A stretch of 64,000 nucleotides of DNA from Kribbella sp. CA-293567 (GCF_027627575.1 NZ_CP114065.1:3906001-3970000); one strand, 5' to 3'; positions 34,099 through 42,806 are shown, counted from the stretch's first letter. A program made the numbers and translations. Notes: generated by a model from the letters alone, not told the origin.

Positions 34099-35241
34099 AT
34101 GGTGACGGTACTCAGCCCCCGCCCCGACCTGTGGACCCTCGACCCTGACCTGCTGCACCTGAACCACGGCTCGTACGGCGCTGTCCCGCGCCGTACGCAG
34201 GAGTTGCTGGCCGCGCTCCGGGCCGAGACCGAGGCCAACCCGATGCGCTGGTTCCGCTCGGTCGCCGAGCGCCTGACCGCCGGCCGGCTGGAGCTCGCCT
34301 CCTTTCTGCGGACCGACCCGGCCGGTTTCGCGCTGGTCTCCAACGCGAGCGCGGGGGTGACCGCGGCGCTGGCCACCGTACCGATCCCGCCCGGCAGCCG
34401 GATCGTGCTGACGAACCACGCCTACGGCGCCGTCCGGTACGCCGCCGAGCGGTTCGCCCGGGCCAACCAGGCCGAGGTGGTGATGGTCGACGTCCCGCTC
34501 GAGGCCGACGACGACTCGGTTCTGGCCACCCTGGAGGCGGCGCTGGACGACCGGACCGCGGCGCTGGTCGTGGACCAGATCAGCTCGGCGACCGCGATGG
34601 TCTTCCCGATCCGCCGGATCGCCGACCTGTGCCGGTCGCGCGGGATCCCGTCGATCGTGGACGGCGCCCACGCGCCCGCGCTGCTGGACGCTCCTGCCGA
34701 GGACGGCGCCGACTTCTGGACCGGCAACTTCCACAAGTGGCCGGCCGCGCCGCGCGCGACCGCCGGTTTCGTGGTGGCCGAGAAGTGGCGTACCGCGACG
34801 CTGCCGCTGATCGTCAGCTGGTCGGAGCACGACGAGCGGCTGCCGGAGCGGTTCGACCAGCAGGGCACCGCCGACTACGCGCCCTGGATCGCCGCGCCGG
34901 AATCGCTGCGGGTGCTGGCCGAACTGGAGTGGCCACGCCGCCGCTCGGAGCTGTCGGCGATGATCGACGAAGGAGCCCGGGTGGTCGCCAAGGCGGTCGG
35001 GACCTCGGTCGCCGAGGTCGCGCACCCCGCGGCCACGATGCGCCTGGTCGAGCTGCCCTTCGACGGCATCCCGTCACCCGAGGCGGGGGAGGCCTTCAAG
35101 ACGAAGGTGTCGCGTGACCTCAAGGCGGAGATCACCCTGACGGCGTTCGACACCCGCGTCTTCGTCCGGCTCTCGGCGCACGCCTACAACAGCCCGCAGG
35201 ACTACCGGCGGCTCGCCGAACTGCTGCCCACGCTGCTCTAG
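34099..35241 (+). CDS. Class V aminotransferase, isopenicillin-N-epimerase-like
   Basis: 380-residue PLP enzyme of the class V (NifS/IPN epimerase) fold. It opens HLNHGSYGAVPRRTQE, with the substrate-binding NHGS motif. Further: LVSNASAGVTAAL, the PLP-ring Asp in IVDGAHAPALLD, and the Schiff-base Lys in GNFHKWPAAPRATAGF near residue 217. Members are racemases, lyases or desulfurases; the reaction here is unknown. Start could equally be the GTG one codon later, which fits the leaderless spacing better. The phosphodiesterase gene is divergent. Confidence 0.82.
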   Translation: MVTVLSPRPDLWTLDPDLLHLNHGSYGAVPRRTQELLAALRAETEANPMRWFRSVAERLTAGRLELASFLRTDPAGFALVSNASAGVTAALATVPIPPGSRIVLTNHAYGAVRYAAERFARANQAEVVMVDVPLEADDDSVLATLEAALDDRTAALVVDQISSATAMVFPIRRIADLCRSRGIPSIVDGAHAPALLDAPAEDGADFWTGNFHKWPAAPRATAGFVVAEKWRTATLPLIVSWSEHDERLPERFDQQGTADYAPWIAAPESLRVLAELEWPRRRSELSAMIDEGARVVAKAVGTSVAEVAHPAATMRLVELPFDGIPSPEAGEAFKTKVSRDLKAEITLTAFDTRVFVRLSAHAYNSPQDYRRLAELLPTLL

Positions 35242-35258
35242 TGCTGACCGGCGCCGCC

Positions 35259-35277
35259 CTCGGCAGGCTCAGCCGAG
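35259..35277. terminator. Short hairpin between convergent genes
   Basis: CTCGGC-N7-GCCGAG between the aminotransferase and the small membrane-protein gene, overlapping the last codons of the latter. No U-tract. Confidence 0.3.
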
Positions 35278-35727
35278 CAGGGGGAGCTTGTGGAGGAACG
35301 TCTCCCACGAGTCGGGCAGCCAGCCCGGCACTCCCAGGACGCCCATGTAGAGCCACATTCCCACCAGCACGCACAGGAACAGGAACAGCGTGCCGAGTGC
35401 CTTGAGCCAGGCCGGCTGCTTGCCGGTCCAGGTGGTGAACGTCTTGACCCAGTCCTTGACCCGGTAGAGCAGGCGCTGGGCCCACTCGAACTCGCTGGCC
35501 AGCACCGCCAGACCGGCGATGAATAAGGGAATGCCGCCCGGGCCGGGCAGCCACCCGGTCAGCGGTGCGGCGATCACCAGGATGCCGCCGACGACGCCGA
35601 CACCGATCCGGTAGATCAGGTGTTTGCGCGGATTCGCACGGATCTTGCGCCGCCACTCCCAGCGATCGTCCTGGGCGTCCAGCGTGATGTTGTCGTCCGT
35701 GCGGTCGGGACTGGTCTGCTCGGCCAC
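35269..35727 (-). CDS. TIGR02611-type small membrane protein
   Basis: 152 residues. Charged N-terminus (DDRWEWRRKIRANPRKHLIYR), then two close hydrophobic segments separated by the conserved turn GWLPGPGGIPLFIAGLAVLASEFEWAQR, and a C-terminal pair of helices (TLFLFLCVLVGMWLYMG). The PGPGG turn followed by an EFxWAxR stretch is typical of this actinobacterial family of unknown role. GTG start; TAGGCT ends exactly 6 nt upstream, so probably leaderless. Confidence 0.8.
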   Translation of the reverse strand: MAEQTSPDRTDDNITLDAQDDRWEWRRKIRANPRKHLIYRIGVGVVGGILVIAAPLTGWLPGPGGIPLFIAGLAVLASEFEWAQRLLYRVKDWVKTFTTWTGKQPAWLKALGTLFLFLCVLVGMWLYMGVLGVPGWLPDSWETFLHKLPLLG

Positions 35728-35733
35728 GGGCCC

Positions 35734-35739
35734 AGCCTA
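35734..35739 (-). promoter_or_regulatory. -10 hexamer of the TIGR02611-type gene
   Basis: TAGGCT on the minus strand, 6 nt upstream of the GTG start. Confidence 0.45.
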
Positions 35740-35792
35740 CGTCCTGAGTGGGCCGGAACCCTGAAGGTTTGCCGTGGTTTCCGGCCCGACTA

Positions 35793-37928
35793 CTAGGTGC
35801 GAGGGTTCCCGAACTCCCAGTGCCAGGGCTCCTCGCGATTGCCGCCCTGCCTGGCCCAGCTGGGGTTCACCCAGCCGTAGGTGCCCGCGTTCGCGACCAT
35901 CCACCGGTACTGCGCCGTACCGAACTTGTCCACGCCGCCACAAAGGTCGACGGCCACACCCCAGCCGTGGTTCGACGTGCCGGGCAGAGCGGCCAGGGAC
36001 GGCTTGCGACCGTACAGGCCGACCTGCGAGGAGTAGGAGCGGTAGGAGTCGGTGATGCACAGGCTCTTGCCGAAGGCCTGGCGGTACGCGGTGGAGAGTT
36101 GCTGGTACGCCGTGGCGGCGTCGCACCGCAGCATGTGTCCGTTGGCGAGACCGCACAGCTGCGACTGCGGGATCAGACCGTTGCTGTAGCCACCCCAGCC
36201 GGCACTCGTGCCACCGGTCGCGAGGAACGGCATCGGGTTGACCGTGTCTCCGCCGAGGCGTACCTCGAAGTGCAGGTGGGCGCCGGTCGAGTTGCCTTCC
36301 GAACCGACTGCCCCGATGCGCTGGCCTGCCGTGACGGTAGCGCCGTCGGCGACGTCGACCGCGCTCAGGTGCGCGTAGAGCGTCTCTAGCCCGTTGCCGT
36401 GGTCGATGCGGACCAGGTTGCCCGCCCAGGCCGGGTGCTCGACCCGGACGGTGCCGGCGGTGACGGCGCGGACCGGCGTACCCATGGCTGCGGGGAAGTC
36501 CTGGCCGGTGTGGATGCCGCTGGACCACAGCGCGCCGGACTGGCCGAACGGAGTACCGATCTCGTAGGTGCCCTCGGCCAGCGGCCAGGTCCACGCGCCG
36601 GTGCCGACATCGACGGTGGTGGCGGTGTTGCCGCAGCGGAAGGACGCGGCGCTGGCGGTGGTGGCCGGTGCGACCTGCGCCTTGGCCGGCTTGCCGAGGG
36701 TCGGCCGCAGGGCGGCGTACAGGCTGTCGGGGATGGAGCTGACGGCCACTGAGCCTCTGGCCTCGTCCGCGGCGATCATCTCGGCGTTGTCGAGGGCGAT
36801 GCCCACGTGGAAGAGGCCGACCGAGCGGCTGCCGATCAGCAGGATGTCTCCCGGCTGAACCAGCGCGTTGGGGACCTTCTGATAGCCGCTGTACACCGAC
36901 GTCGCGAGGCCCGCCAGGGTCGTGTAGGGCTGCCAAGCGGCTCGTGCCGCTCCGAGACAGCCGTACTTGTCCGGGCCGGTGCCGCCTACGCCGTACGGCT
37001 TGCCCATCAGTGAGAAGGCTTGGTTGACCGCGCGGATCGTCTCGGCCGGCAGGACTCGGAGGGCTCGCCCTCCGGCGGCGATGGCGGCCGTGCCCGGGAC
37101 AGGCTGACCAGCGATCTTGTACTGCGCGAGCCCGGCCGGCAGGTCGAACGGGTTCTTGATCGTGGCGGCGGCCGGCGGCTTGACCTTGGCGGCGGTCAGC
37201 TCGGCCAGATAGGTCTGCCAGCCGGCCTGGGCCTGCTGGTTGCGCGTGGCCTGGAGTTGTTTGGAAAGTTGCGTCGCGCCGGCCAGGTCGGCCAGCTGGC
37301 CCTCCATGGCCATCGCCGCGCTGGCTGCCTTCTCGCGGACCGTCTTGCCGAGCTCGTTGGCGGTCTGCGTCGCCTTGTCGGCCGCAGCACGCTTGGCCGC
37401 CGCGTCGGCGGTCGCAGTACCGGCTGTCGACTCGGCGGCCGTGGCTGCCTTGTACTGCGCGACCTGGGTGCTGCCGAGTTGCCTGATCGCGGTCTGGCGG
37501 TCGGCGATCTCCTGCAGGTTGTCGGCGATCGGCGCGAGCGACCACAGCATCGACTCGGTTCCCAGCACCGTCGGGATGCCCAGCTGGTAGGCCTGCGCGG
37601 TGAGCAGACCGAGGCGACGGCGCTCGTCCTGCGACTTGTTCTGGGTGCTGTTCGCGAACGCTTCCGCCTTCTTGGCGGCGACCTCGGCGGTCTGCGAGAC
37701 TTTCAGGGCGTTGGTGTAGGCGACCGTGGCCTTGGCGACGTCGATCTGGATGGCCGCGGCCTCGGCCTGCAACTGCTCGAGCGACCGGTTCACGTCCGTC
37801 ACGGAGGCCGGCGGGGGCGGAGGCGGGTCGGCGAAGGCGGCGTACGTGGGCAACGCGAGGACTGCCACTACCGCGCCGAGTGCGGCGAGGCGCAGTCTGC
37901 GGCCGTTGCCCAGCATCGAGCCCCCCAT
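35793..37928 (-). CDS. Secreted triple-domain peptidoglycan hydrolase (NlpC/P60-like, M23, D-Ala-D-Ala carboxypeptidase)
   Basis: 711 residues. Signal peptide to about residue 33 (ALPTYAAFA). Residues 45-250 are Ala-rich coiled coil, as in RipA-type hydrolases. An NlpC/P60-like domain (about 310-420) keeps Cys in [11 protein letters not shown] and His in LFHVGIALD, but the usual D-C-S-G context is altered. The M23 endopeptidase domain (about 470-580) has [11 protein letters not shown] and [11 protein letters not shown]. The C-terminal M15B/VanY domain (about 600-711) has [21 protein letters not shown] and EPWHWEF. Together these target peptide cross-links and stem peptides of the wall. Start may be the ATG four codons downstream. 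A structured leader precedes it. Confidence 0.85.
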   Translation of the reverse strand: MGGSMLGNGRRLRLAALGAVVAVLALPTYAAFADPPPPPPASVTDVNRSLEQLQAEAAAIQIDVAKATVAYTNALKVSQTAEVAAKKAEAFANSTQNKSQDERRRLGLLTAQAYQLGIPTVLGTESMLWSLAPIADNLQEIADRQTAIRQLGSTQVAQYKAATAAESTAGTATADAAAKRAAADKATQTANELGKTVREKAASAAMAMEGQLADLAGATQLSKQLQATRNQQAQAGWQTYLAELTAAKVKPPAAATIKNPFDLPAGLAQYKIAGQPVPGTAAIAAGGRALRVLPAETIRAVNQAFSLMGKPYGVGGTGPDKYGCLGAARAAWQPYTTLAGLATSVYSGYQKVPNALVQPGDILLIGSRSVGLFHVGIALDNAEMIAADEARGSVAVSSIPDSLYAALRPTLGKPAKAQVAPATTASAASFRCGNTATTVDVGTGAWTWPLAEGTYEIGTPFGQSGALWSSGIHTGQDFPAAMGTPVRAVTAGTVRVEHPAWAGNLVRIDHGNGLETLYAHLSAVDVADGATVTAGQRIGAVGSEGNSTGAHLHFEVRLGGDTVNPMPFLATGGTSAGWGGYSNGLIPQSQLCGLANGHMLRCDAATAYQQLSTAYRQAFGKSLCITDSYRSYSSQVGLYGRKPSLAALPGTSNHGWGVAVDLCGGVDKFGTAQYRWMVANAGTYGWVNPSWARQGGNREEPWHWEFGNPRT

Positions 37929-37947
37929 GTCCTCGTGACCGAATCCC

Positions 37948-38022
37948 GACCGACGGGCGCCTCACGCGCGCACGGAAAGAGGACCACCCCCGTGCCTGCC
38001 CCAGCGTAGGCGCCCGACGGTC
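37948..38022 (-). ncRNA. Structured 5' leader of the triple-domain hydrolase gene (candidate)
   Basis: The arms 37948-37962 and 38008-38022 are complementary at 14 of 15 positions and enclose a second stem, GCACGG (37970) with CCGTGC (37990). Both lie within about 95 bases of the hydrolase start. Cell-wall hydrolase genes of actinobacteria are often under c-di-AMP riboswitches, but I cannot match that consensus here, so the class stays open. A factor-independent role such as mRNA protection is also possible. Confidence 0.35.
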
Positions 38023-38061
38023 CTTACGGAACCCGGGGCGGGAAAGGCTGGTGCCAGCGAC

Positions 38062-38067
38062 TAGGAT
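38062..38067 (+). promoter_or_regulatory. -10 hexamer of lpdA
   Basis: TAGGAT ends 7 nt before the ATG, with no Shine-Dalgarno between; consistent with a leaderless message. Confidence 0.5.
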
Positions 38068-38074
38068 TTCGGCC

Positions 38075-39472
38075 ATGGCCTCGCACTTTGACGTTGTTGT
38101 CCTCGGCGCCGGCCCGGGTGGGTACGTCGCGGCGATCCGCGCCGCCCAGCTCGGGCTCAAAACCGCCATCATCGAGAAGAAGTACTGGGGCGGTGTCTGC
38201 CTGAACGTGGGCTGCATCCCGTCCAAGGCGCTGCTGCGGAACGCGGAGCTGGCGCACATCTTCCGCAAGGAGGCGAAGACCTTCGGGATCAGCGGGGAGG
38301 TGAGCTTCGACTTCCCGACGGCGGTGCAGCGCAGCCGGAAGGTGGCCGACGGCCGCGTCAAGGGCGTGCACTTCCTGATGAAGAAGAACAACATCACCGA
38401 GTTCGACGGGTGGGGCTCCTTCGTGGACGCCAACACCCTGGACGTGTCGCTGAACGACGGCAACTCCGAAACCGTCACCTTCGACAACTGCATCATCGCC
38501 ACCGGCGCGACCACCAAGCTGCTGCCGGGCACCCAGCTGAGTGACAAGGTCGTCACCTACGAAGAGCAGATCCTCACCGAGGAGCTGCCGGGCAGCATCA
38601 TCATCGCCGGTGCCGGCGCGATCGGCGTCGAGTTCGCCTACGTGCTGTCGAACTACGGCGTGAAGGTGACCATCGTCGAGTTCCTCGACCGGATGGTCCC
38701 GCTGGAGGACGTCGAGGTCTCCAAGGAGCTCGCCAAGGCGTACAAGAAGCTCGGCGTCGACGTACTCACCTCCACCCGGGTCGACTCGATCGACGACTCC
38801 GGCGAGAAGGTCAAGGTCACCGTCACCGGCAAGGACGGCAACCAGCAGACGCTGGAGGCCGACAAGGTGATGCAGGCGATCGGCTTCCAGCCCCGCGTCG
38901 ACGGCTACGGACTGGACAAGATCGGCGTCAAGCTGACCGAACGCGGCGCGATCGAGGCCGACGGGGTGCTGCGCACCAACGTGCCGAACATCTTCGCCAT
39001 CGGTGACGTGAACGCGAAGCTGATGCTGGCCCACGCCGCCGAGGCGCAGGCCGTGATCGCGGCCGAGACCATCGCCGGGGTCGAGACGATGGAGCTCGAC
39101 CACGTGATGATCCCGCGGGCGACCTTCTGCCAGCCGCAGATCGCCAGCTTCGGCTACACCGAGGAGCAGGCCCGGGAGAAGGGCTACGACGTGAAGGTCG
39201 CGAAGTTCCCCTTCACCGCCAACGGCAAGGCGCACGGCCTGGGCGACCCGAACGGTTTCGTCAAGGTGATCGCCGACGCGAAGTACGGCGAACTGCTCGG
39301 CGCGCACCTGATCGGCCCCGAGGTCACCGAACTGCTGCCCGAGCTGACCCTGGCACAGAAGTGGGACCTGACCACCAAGGAACTGGCCCGCAACGTGCAC
39401 GCCCACCCCACCCTGAGCGAGGCGTTGCAGGAGGCCTTCCACGGTCTCGAAGGGCACATGATCAACTTCTGA
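38075..39472 (+). CDS. lpdA: Dihydrolipoyl dehydrogenase (E3)
   Basis: 465-residue FAD disulfide oxidoreductase reoxidising dihydrolipoamide of the 2-oxoacid dehydrogenase complexes. FAD loop [19 protein letters not shown], redox-active disulfide [15 protein letters not shown] (Cys near 41 and 46), NAD loop [19 protein letters not shown] near 178, FAD motif NIFAIGDVN near 307, and the catalytic HAHPTLSE near 443. It is followed by a strong terminator. Probably leaderless. No E1 or E2 gene adjoins it, so it is a stand-alone E3 gene, as is common in actinobacteria. Confidence 0.95.
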   Translation: MASHFDVVVLGAGPGGYVAAIRAAQLGLKTAIIEKKYWGGVCLNVGCIPSKALLRNAELAHIFRKEAKTFGISGEVSFDFPTAVQRSRKVADGRVKGVHFLMKKNNITEFDGWGSFVDANTLDVSLNDGNSETVTFDNCIIATGATTKLLPGTQLSDKVVTYEEQILTEELPGSIIIAGAGAIGVEFAYVLSNYGVKVTIVEFLDRMVPLEDVEVSKELAKAYKKLGVDVLTSTRVDSIDDSGEKVKVTVTGKDGNQQTLEADKVMQAIGFQPRVDGYGLDKIGVKLTERGAIEADGVLRTNVPNIFAIGDVNAKLMLAHAAEAQAVIAAETIAGVETMELDHVMIPRATFCQPQIASFGYTEEQAREKGYDVKVAKFPFTANGKAHGLGDPNGFVKVIADAKYGELLGAHLIGPEVTELLPELTLAQKWDLTTKELARNVHAHPTLSEALQEAFHGLEGHMINF

Positions 39473-39487
39473 GCCATCACGGCACCA

Positions 39488-39529
39488 GGAGGCAGGGCAG
39501 GCGGAAATTCGCCTGACCTGCCTCCTTTT
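39488..39529 (+). terminator. Rho-independent terminator after lpdA
   Basis: Stem GGAGGCAGG / CCTGCCTCC continued inward by CAGGCG / CGCCTG, loop GAAATT, followed by TTTT. It insulates lpdA from the ABC-F leader, whose -10 box begins seven bases later. Confidence 0.85.
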
Positions 39530-39535
39530 CGTTGC

Positions 39536-39541
39536 TACCGT
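39536..39541 (+). promoter_or_regulatory. -10 hexamer of the ABC-F leader
   Basis: TACCGT ends 6 nt before the ATG of the leader peptide. The identical hexamer and spacing occur before the TetR gene at 42807. Confidence 0.5.
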
Positions 39542-39547
39542 TGCCGC

Positions 39548-39571
39548 ATGCACTACTTCTTCTTCGTCTGA
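39548..39571 (+). CDS. Leader peptide MHYFFFV controlling the ABC-F gene
   Basis: Seven codons, ATG CAC TAC then three TTC, GTC, stop, placed between a -10 hexamer and the ABC-F gene. It appears leaderless. A ribosome halted on the Phe codons by an antibiotic would reach the 5' arm (39575-39581) of the hairpin that hides the ABC-F ribosome binding site, freeing it. Leader-peptide attenuation upstream of ABC-F resistance genes is established in other bacteria; this peptide and its inducer are inferred. Confidence 0.75.
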   Translation: MHYFFFV

Positions 39572-39574
39572 GCA

Positions 39575-39607
39575 CTCTCCGCACCGGCTATCAGTCCGTT
39601 CGGAGAG
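39575..39607 (+). promoter_or_regulatory. SD-sequestering hairpin before the ABC-F gene
   Basis: CTCTCCG (39575-39581) pairs perfectly with CGGAGAG (39601-39607), and an inner CGG/CCG stem may stack on it. The 3' arm contains GGAGAG, a ribosome binding site 10 nt before the ATG at 39618. Confidence 0.65.
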
Positions 39608-39617
39608 AGAAGAAGAG

Positions 39618-41204
39618 ATGTCTGTTCAGATCACCCTGCCCGCGCGCGCCCGGGCACAGCTCACAGCCAGCGGCATTCACAGCGTCAGAGGCGGCCGGAC
39701 CGTCCTTTCCGGCATCGACCTGACCGTTTCACCGCAGTCGCGGTGGGGCGTTGTCGGCGAGAACGGGCGGGGCAAGTCCACGCTGCTACACATCCTGGCC
39801 GGCGTCCTCGAGCCGGATGCCGGGACTGTTCAGCGGGTCGGCACGGTCGGCGTCGCGGAGCAGGAGATGTCCACGGTCGGCGACCGCACGGTCGGCGACG
39901 TCATCGACCTCGAACTCGCCGACGTCCGCGCCGTACTGCGGGCCCTCGACGACGCCTCCAGCGCACTCGCGCAAGATTCGCCGGGCGCGGCGGAGGCGTA
40001 CGCGGCCGCCCTCGACGCGGCCCAGGTCCTCGAAGCGTGGGACGCCGACCGGCGGGTCGACCTGGCCCTCGAAAGCCTCGGTGCGGCCACCGACCGGTCC
40101 CGGCGACTGGCCGAACTGTCGGTCGGTCAGCGCTACCGGGTCCGGCTCGCGTGCCTGCTCGGCGCAGGTCACGACTTCCTGCTCCTCGACGAGCCGACCA
40201 ATCACCTGGACCTGGCCGGGCTCGAGTTCCTCACCACCCAACTCAAGGCCTATCCCGGTGGTGTGGTGCTGGTCAGTCATGACCGGGCGCTGTTGTCGGA
40301 CGTGGCGCCGACCATGCTCGACCTCGACCCGAGCTGGGACGGCAAGCCACGGGTGTACGGCGGCGGCTTCCCCGGCTACCAGGAAGGCCGCCTGGCCGAG
40401 CGCGAACGCTGGTCAGCGGAGTACGAGCAGCAACAGGCGGAGCATGCCCGGCTCACTCAGGACCTTTCGGCGGCGCAGAATCGCCTGTCGTCGGGGTGGC
40501 GGCCGGAGAAGGGGCACGGCAGGCACGAGCGGGCGACTCGTGCGCCGGCGCTCGTACGGTCGGTGAATCGCCGCCGCGACGAACTGGAGCAACACGCGCT
40601 TCCCGTACCGGCCCCACCACGACGGTTCCGGATGCCGGAGCTGCCGGCACGACCCGGCGTGACGCTTCTGCAGGCCGAGCAGGTGACGGTCGAGGGTCGG
40701 CTGCGGAAGCCGGTGACCGTGTACCTCGAAGCTGGGGCGCGGTTGGTCGTCAGCGGACCCAACGGGTCCGGCAAGTCGACGCTGCTGTCGGTACTGGCCG
40801 GAGGGCTCGACCCGACGAGCGGCTCGGTTCACGCGTCGCCGTCGGCTCGGGTGCGGTTGCTGGAGCAGGAGTCGCCGCAGGCGCGAACTGGCCGGGCGCG
40901 GGACGTGCTGCGGTCTCACCAGGACGGCTTGGTCTCCCTCGGACTGCTGGCGGCCAGGGATCTCGACAAGCCGATCGGGGAGCTGTCGATGGGTCAGCAG
41001 CGACGGCTCGACCTGGCTGTGGCACTGGCGGCTCGGCCGCACGTGCTGCTCCTGGACGAGCCGACCAACCATCTGTCGATCGCCTTGGTCGACGAGCTGA
41101 CCGAGGCGCTGCAGCTCACCAAAGCGGCTGTGGTGCTCGCGACCCACGACCGGCAGCTTCGCCGGGACACGGAGGCATGGCCTCAGCTGCGGCTGGGCCA
41201 GTGA
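39618..41204 (+). CDS. ABC-F protein, ribosome-protection (antibiotic resistance) type
   Basis: 528 residues with two ATPase domains and no membrane segments. First domain: Walker A GENGRGKST near 50, signature LSVGQRYRV near 170, FLLLDEPTNHLDLAG near 190. An interdomain linker of about 80 charged residues (YEQQQAEHARLTQDL, RPEKGHGRHERATRAP) follows. Second domain: GPNGSGKST near 380, LSMGQQRRLDLA near 456, VLLLDEPTNHLSIAL. It resembles TlrC/CarA/OleB-type proteins of antibiotic producers, which displace macrolides, lincosamides or pleuromutilins from the ribosome. The drug is not predictable. The leader peptide and hairpin indicate inducible translation. It converges on the phosphoesterase gene (3 bp apart). 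Confidence 0.88.
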   Translation: MSVQITLPARARAQLTASGIHSVRGGRTVLSGIDLTVSPQSRWGVVGENGRGKSTLLHILAGVLEPDAGTVQRVGTVGVAEQEMSTVGDRTVGDVIDLELADVRAVLRALDDASSALAQDSPGAAEAYAAALDAAQVLEAWDADRRVDLALESLGAATDRSRRLAELSVGQRYRVRLACLLGAGHDFLLLDEPTNHLDLAGLEFLTTQLKAYPGGVVLVSHDRALLSDVAPTMLDLDPSWDGKPRVYGGGFPGYQEGRLAERERWSAEYEQQQAEHARLTQDLSAAQNRLSSGWRPEKGHGRHERATRAPALVRSVNRRRDELEQHALPVPAPPRRFRMPELPARPGVTLLQAEQVTVEGRLRKPVTVYLEAGARLVVSGPNGSGKSTLLSVLAGGLDPTSGSVHASPSARVRLLEQESPQARTGRARDVLRSHQDGLVSLGLLAARDLDKPIGELSMGQQRRLDLAVALAARPHVLLLDEPTNHLSIALVDELTEALQLTKAAVVLATHDRQLRRDTEAWPQLRLGQ

Positions 41205-41207
41205 GGC

Positions 41208-41957
41208 CTAGGAGGGCAGGACTCGGTAGACCGTGACCAGCGGCTGGCCTTCCGCGGCGACGTGGAGGGCCAGCCCAGGCGGGGTGTCGGTGTCGGTCAG
41301 GGCCTTGGCCGCGGCAGGCTCGAACGGCAGCGGCGCTGTCGACCTGATGCCGGGGGCAACGAGGAGCGGGTGGCCGGCGAACGTGGTGGCGACACCGTTG
41401 TGGACGTGACCGGTGAGGATCGCGGTGATCGGCTTGTCCCGCAGTACGGCGGCCAGTGGCTCGGCGTCCTTGAGGATCCACTGGTCGAGCACGGGATGCT
41501 GCAACTCGTTCGGCGGGTGATGGAACGCTACGAACAGCGGACCGTCCACCGGCTCGTCGAGCACCTTGGCGAGCCACTCGAGCGACTCCGCGCTGAGCAG
41601 CCCGTGATCCTCACCCGGCACGGACGTGTCCAGCAGCACGAACCGGGCCGCCCCGACGAAGCGCACCTGGTGCACCGGATGACCCTCGCCCGGCGAGTCG
41701 ACGCCGAGGCCTTCCCGCAGGGGCGCGCTGACGTCGTGGTTGCCGGGCAGCATCAGCACGGGTACGCCGAGCTCGAGCTCGGCCGCGACCTCGGCGTATT
41801 CCGCGGGGAGGCCGTGATCGGCCAGATCGCCCGTCACCAGCACCACGTCGACAGGCCGGGAGAACGCTCGCAGGTAGTCGGCGACAGCGCGCAGCCGGTC
41901 CCGCGCCGCGGCGGTTCCGTCGAGGTGGGGGTCACTGAGGTGCGCGATCACATACAT
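41208..41957 (-). CDS. Calcineurin-like metallophosphoesterase (CpdA-like)
   Basis: 249-residue binuclear metal phosphoesterase. All ligands are visible: HLSDPHLDG near residue 6, VTGDLADHG near 42, LPGNHDVSAP near 70, FVAFHHPP near 143, and ILTGHVHNG near 183. This motif set matches class III cyclic nucleotide phosphodiesterases (CpdA/Rv0805), so cAMP or another cyclic or mono-ester is the probable substrate. TAGGTT ends 6 nt before the ATG, suggesting a leaderless mRNA. Monocistronic. Confidence 0.88.
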   Translation of the reverse strand: MYVIAHLSDPHLDGTAAARDRLRAVADYLRAFSRPVDVVLVTGDLADHGLPAEYAEVAAELELGVPVLMLPGNHDVSAPLREGLGVDSPGEGHPVHQVRFVGAARFVLLDTSVPGEDHGLLSAESLEWLAKVLDEPVDGPLFVAFHHPPNELQHPVLDQWILKDAEPLAAVLRDKPITAILTGHVHNGVATTFAGHPLLVAPGIRSTAPLPFEPAAAKALTDTDTPPGLALHVAAEGQPLVTVYRVLPS

Positions 41958-41963
41958 GAACCC

Positions 41964-41969
41964 AACCTA
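41964..41969 (-). promoter_or_regulatory. -10 hexamer of the metallophosphoesterase gene
   Basis: TAGGTT on the minus strand, 6 nt upstream of the start codon. Confidence 0.45.
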
Positions 41970-41971
41970 TG

Positions 41972-42709
41972 TCAGCGCTCCTGATCCGTCGGGCGGATGA
42001 GCAGCTCGTTGACCGCGACGTGGTCAGGCTGGGTCAGCGCGTAGAGGACCGCGCCGGCGACGTCCTCGGGCTGCAGGGTCCGCATCGACTCGGCCATCGC
42101 CTTGGCCATGGCCTGGAGGGCGGGGTCGGTGGTGTGGCCGGCCAGTTCGGTGGAGACGAAGCCCGGCTCGATCAGTACCACCCGCACGCCCAGGGTGGTG
42201 ACCTCCTGCCGCAACGCCTCGGCGAAGGCGTTGACGCCGAACTTCGTCGCGGAGTACGCGCCGCTCATCGCCGACGACGTCCGGCCCGAGGTCGACGAGA
42301 TCTGGACCACGGCGCCCTTGGCCTCGATCAGGTGCGGGAGGGCCGCGTGGACGGCGTACATCGAGCCGAGCAGGTTGGTCTCGACCATCCGGGTCCACTG
42401 GGTGGTGTCCGCGCCGAGGATCGCGCCGTTCAGCATCAGGCCGGCGTTGTTCACCAGCGTGTCGAGACGGCCGAACCGGGCGACGGTCGCCGCCACCGCG
42501 GCCTGGACCGACTGCTGGTCGGCGACATCCAGGTCGAGGGGGAGGACCTCACCAGGCGCGGCCTCGGCGAGAAGCTTCAGCCGGTCCACCCGGCGCGCTC
42601 CGGCCGCGACCCTGGCCCCGGCCCCGGAGAGCGCGAGCGCCGTGGCCCGGCCGATTCCCGACGAGGCCCCGGTGACGAGGACGACTCTGCCTTCCAGCGT
42701 GCTGTTCAT
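41972..42709 (-). CDS. Short-chain dehydrogenase/reductase
   Basis: 245-residue NAD(P)-dependent oxidoreductase. Cofactor loop VTGASSGIGRA near residue 11, LVNNAGLM near 85, catalytic Ser in ISSTSGRTSS, and YSATKFG near 152 with the catalytic Tyr and Lys. LIEPGFVSTELAGHT and the late RPT motif (NELLIRPTDQ) match the clade often annotated as clavulanate-type or YdfG-like dehydrogenases. ATG with GAAGGAAG upstream; a longer upstream start lacks support. Divergent from the TetR gene and probably repressed by it through two identical sites in the gap. Confidence 0.85.
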   Translation of the reverse strand: MNSTLEGRVVLVTGASSGIGRATALALSGAGARVAAGARRVDRLKLLAEAAPGEVLPLDLDVADQQSVQAAVAATVARFGRLDTLVNNAGLMLNGAILGADTTQWTRMVETNLLGSMYAVHAALPHLIEAKGAVVQISSTSGRTSSAMSGAYSATKFGVNAFAEALRQEVTTLGVRVVLIEPGFVSTELAGHTTDPALQAMAKAMAESMRTLQPEDVAGAVLYALTQPDHVAVNELLIRPTDQER

Positions 42710-42736
42710 CTGACTTCCTTCGATCGAACCGAAAAG

Positions 42737-42800
42737 TGACCGTGTGGTCATCTTCAGCATACGCACAACCTGACCGCCTGGTCATATTGGCTGGTACCGT
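42737..42800. promoter_or_regulatory. Two TetR operators and the tetR -10 hexamer
   Basis: TGACC-GTGT-GGTCA (42737-42750) and TGACC-GCCT-GGTCA (42771-42784) are perfect palindromes with identical arms, 34 bp apart start to start, in the divergent region. TACCGT (42795-42800) is 6 nt before the TetR start. Confidence 0.7.
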
Positions 42801-42806
42801 TGTTCC

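Noticed and set aside
37929-38074. c-di-AMP (ydaO) riboswitch
   Set aside because: The leader is structured, but I could not match the conserved core positions, so no class is assigned.
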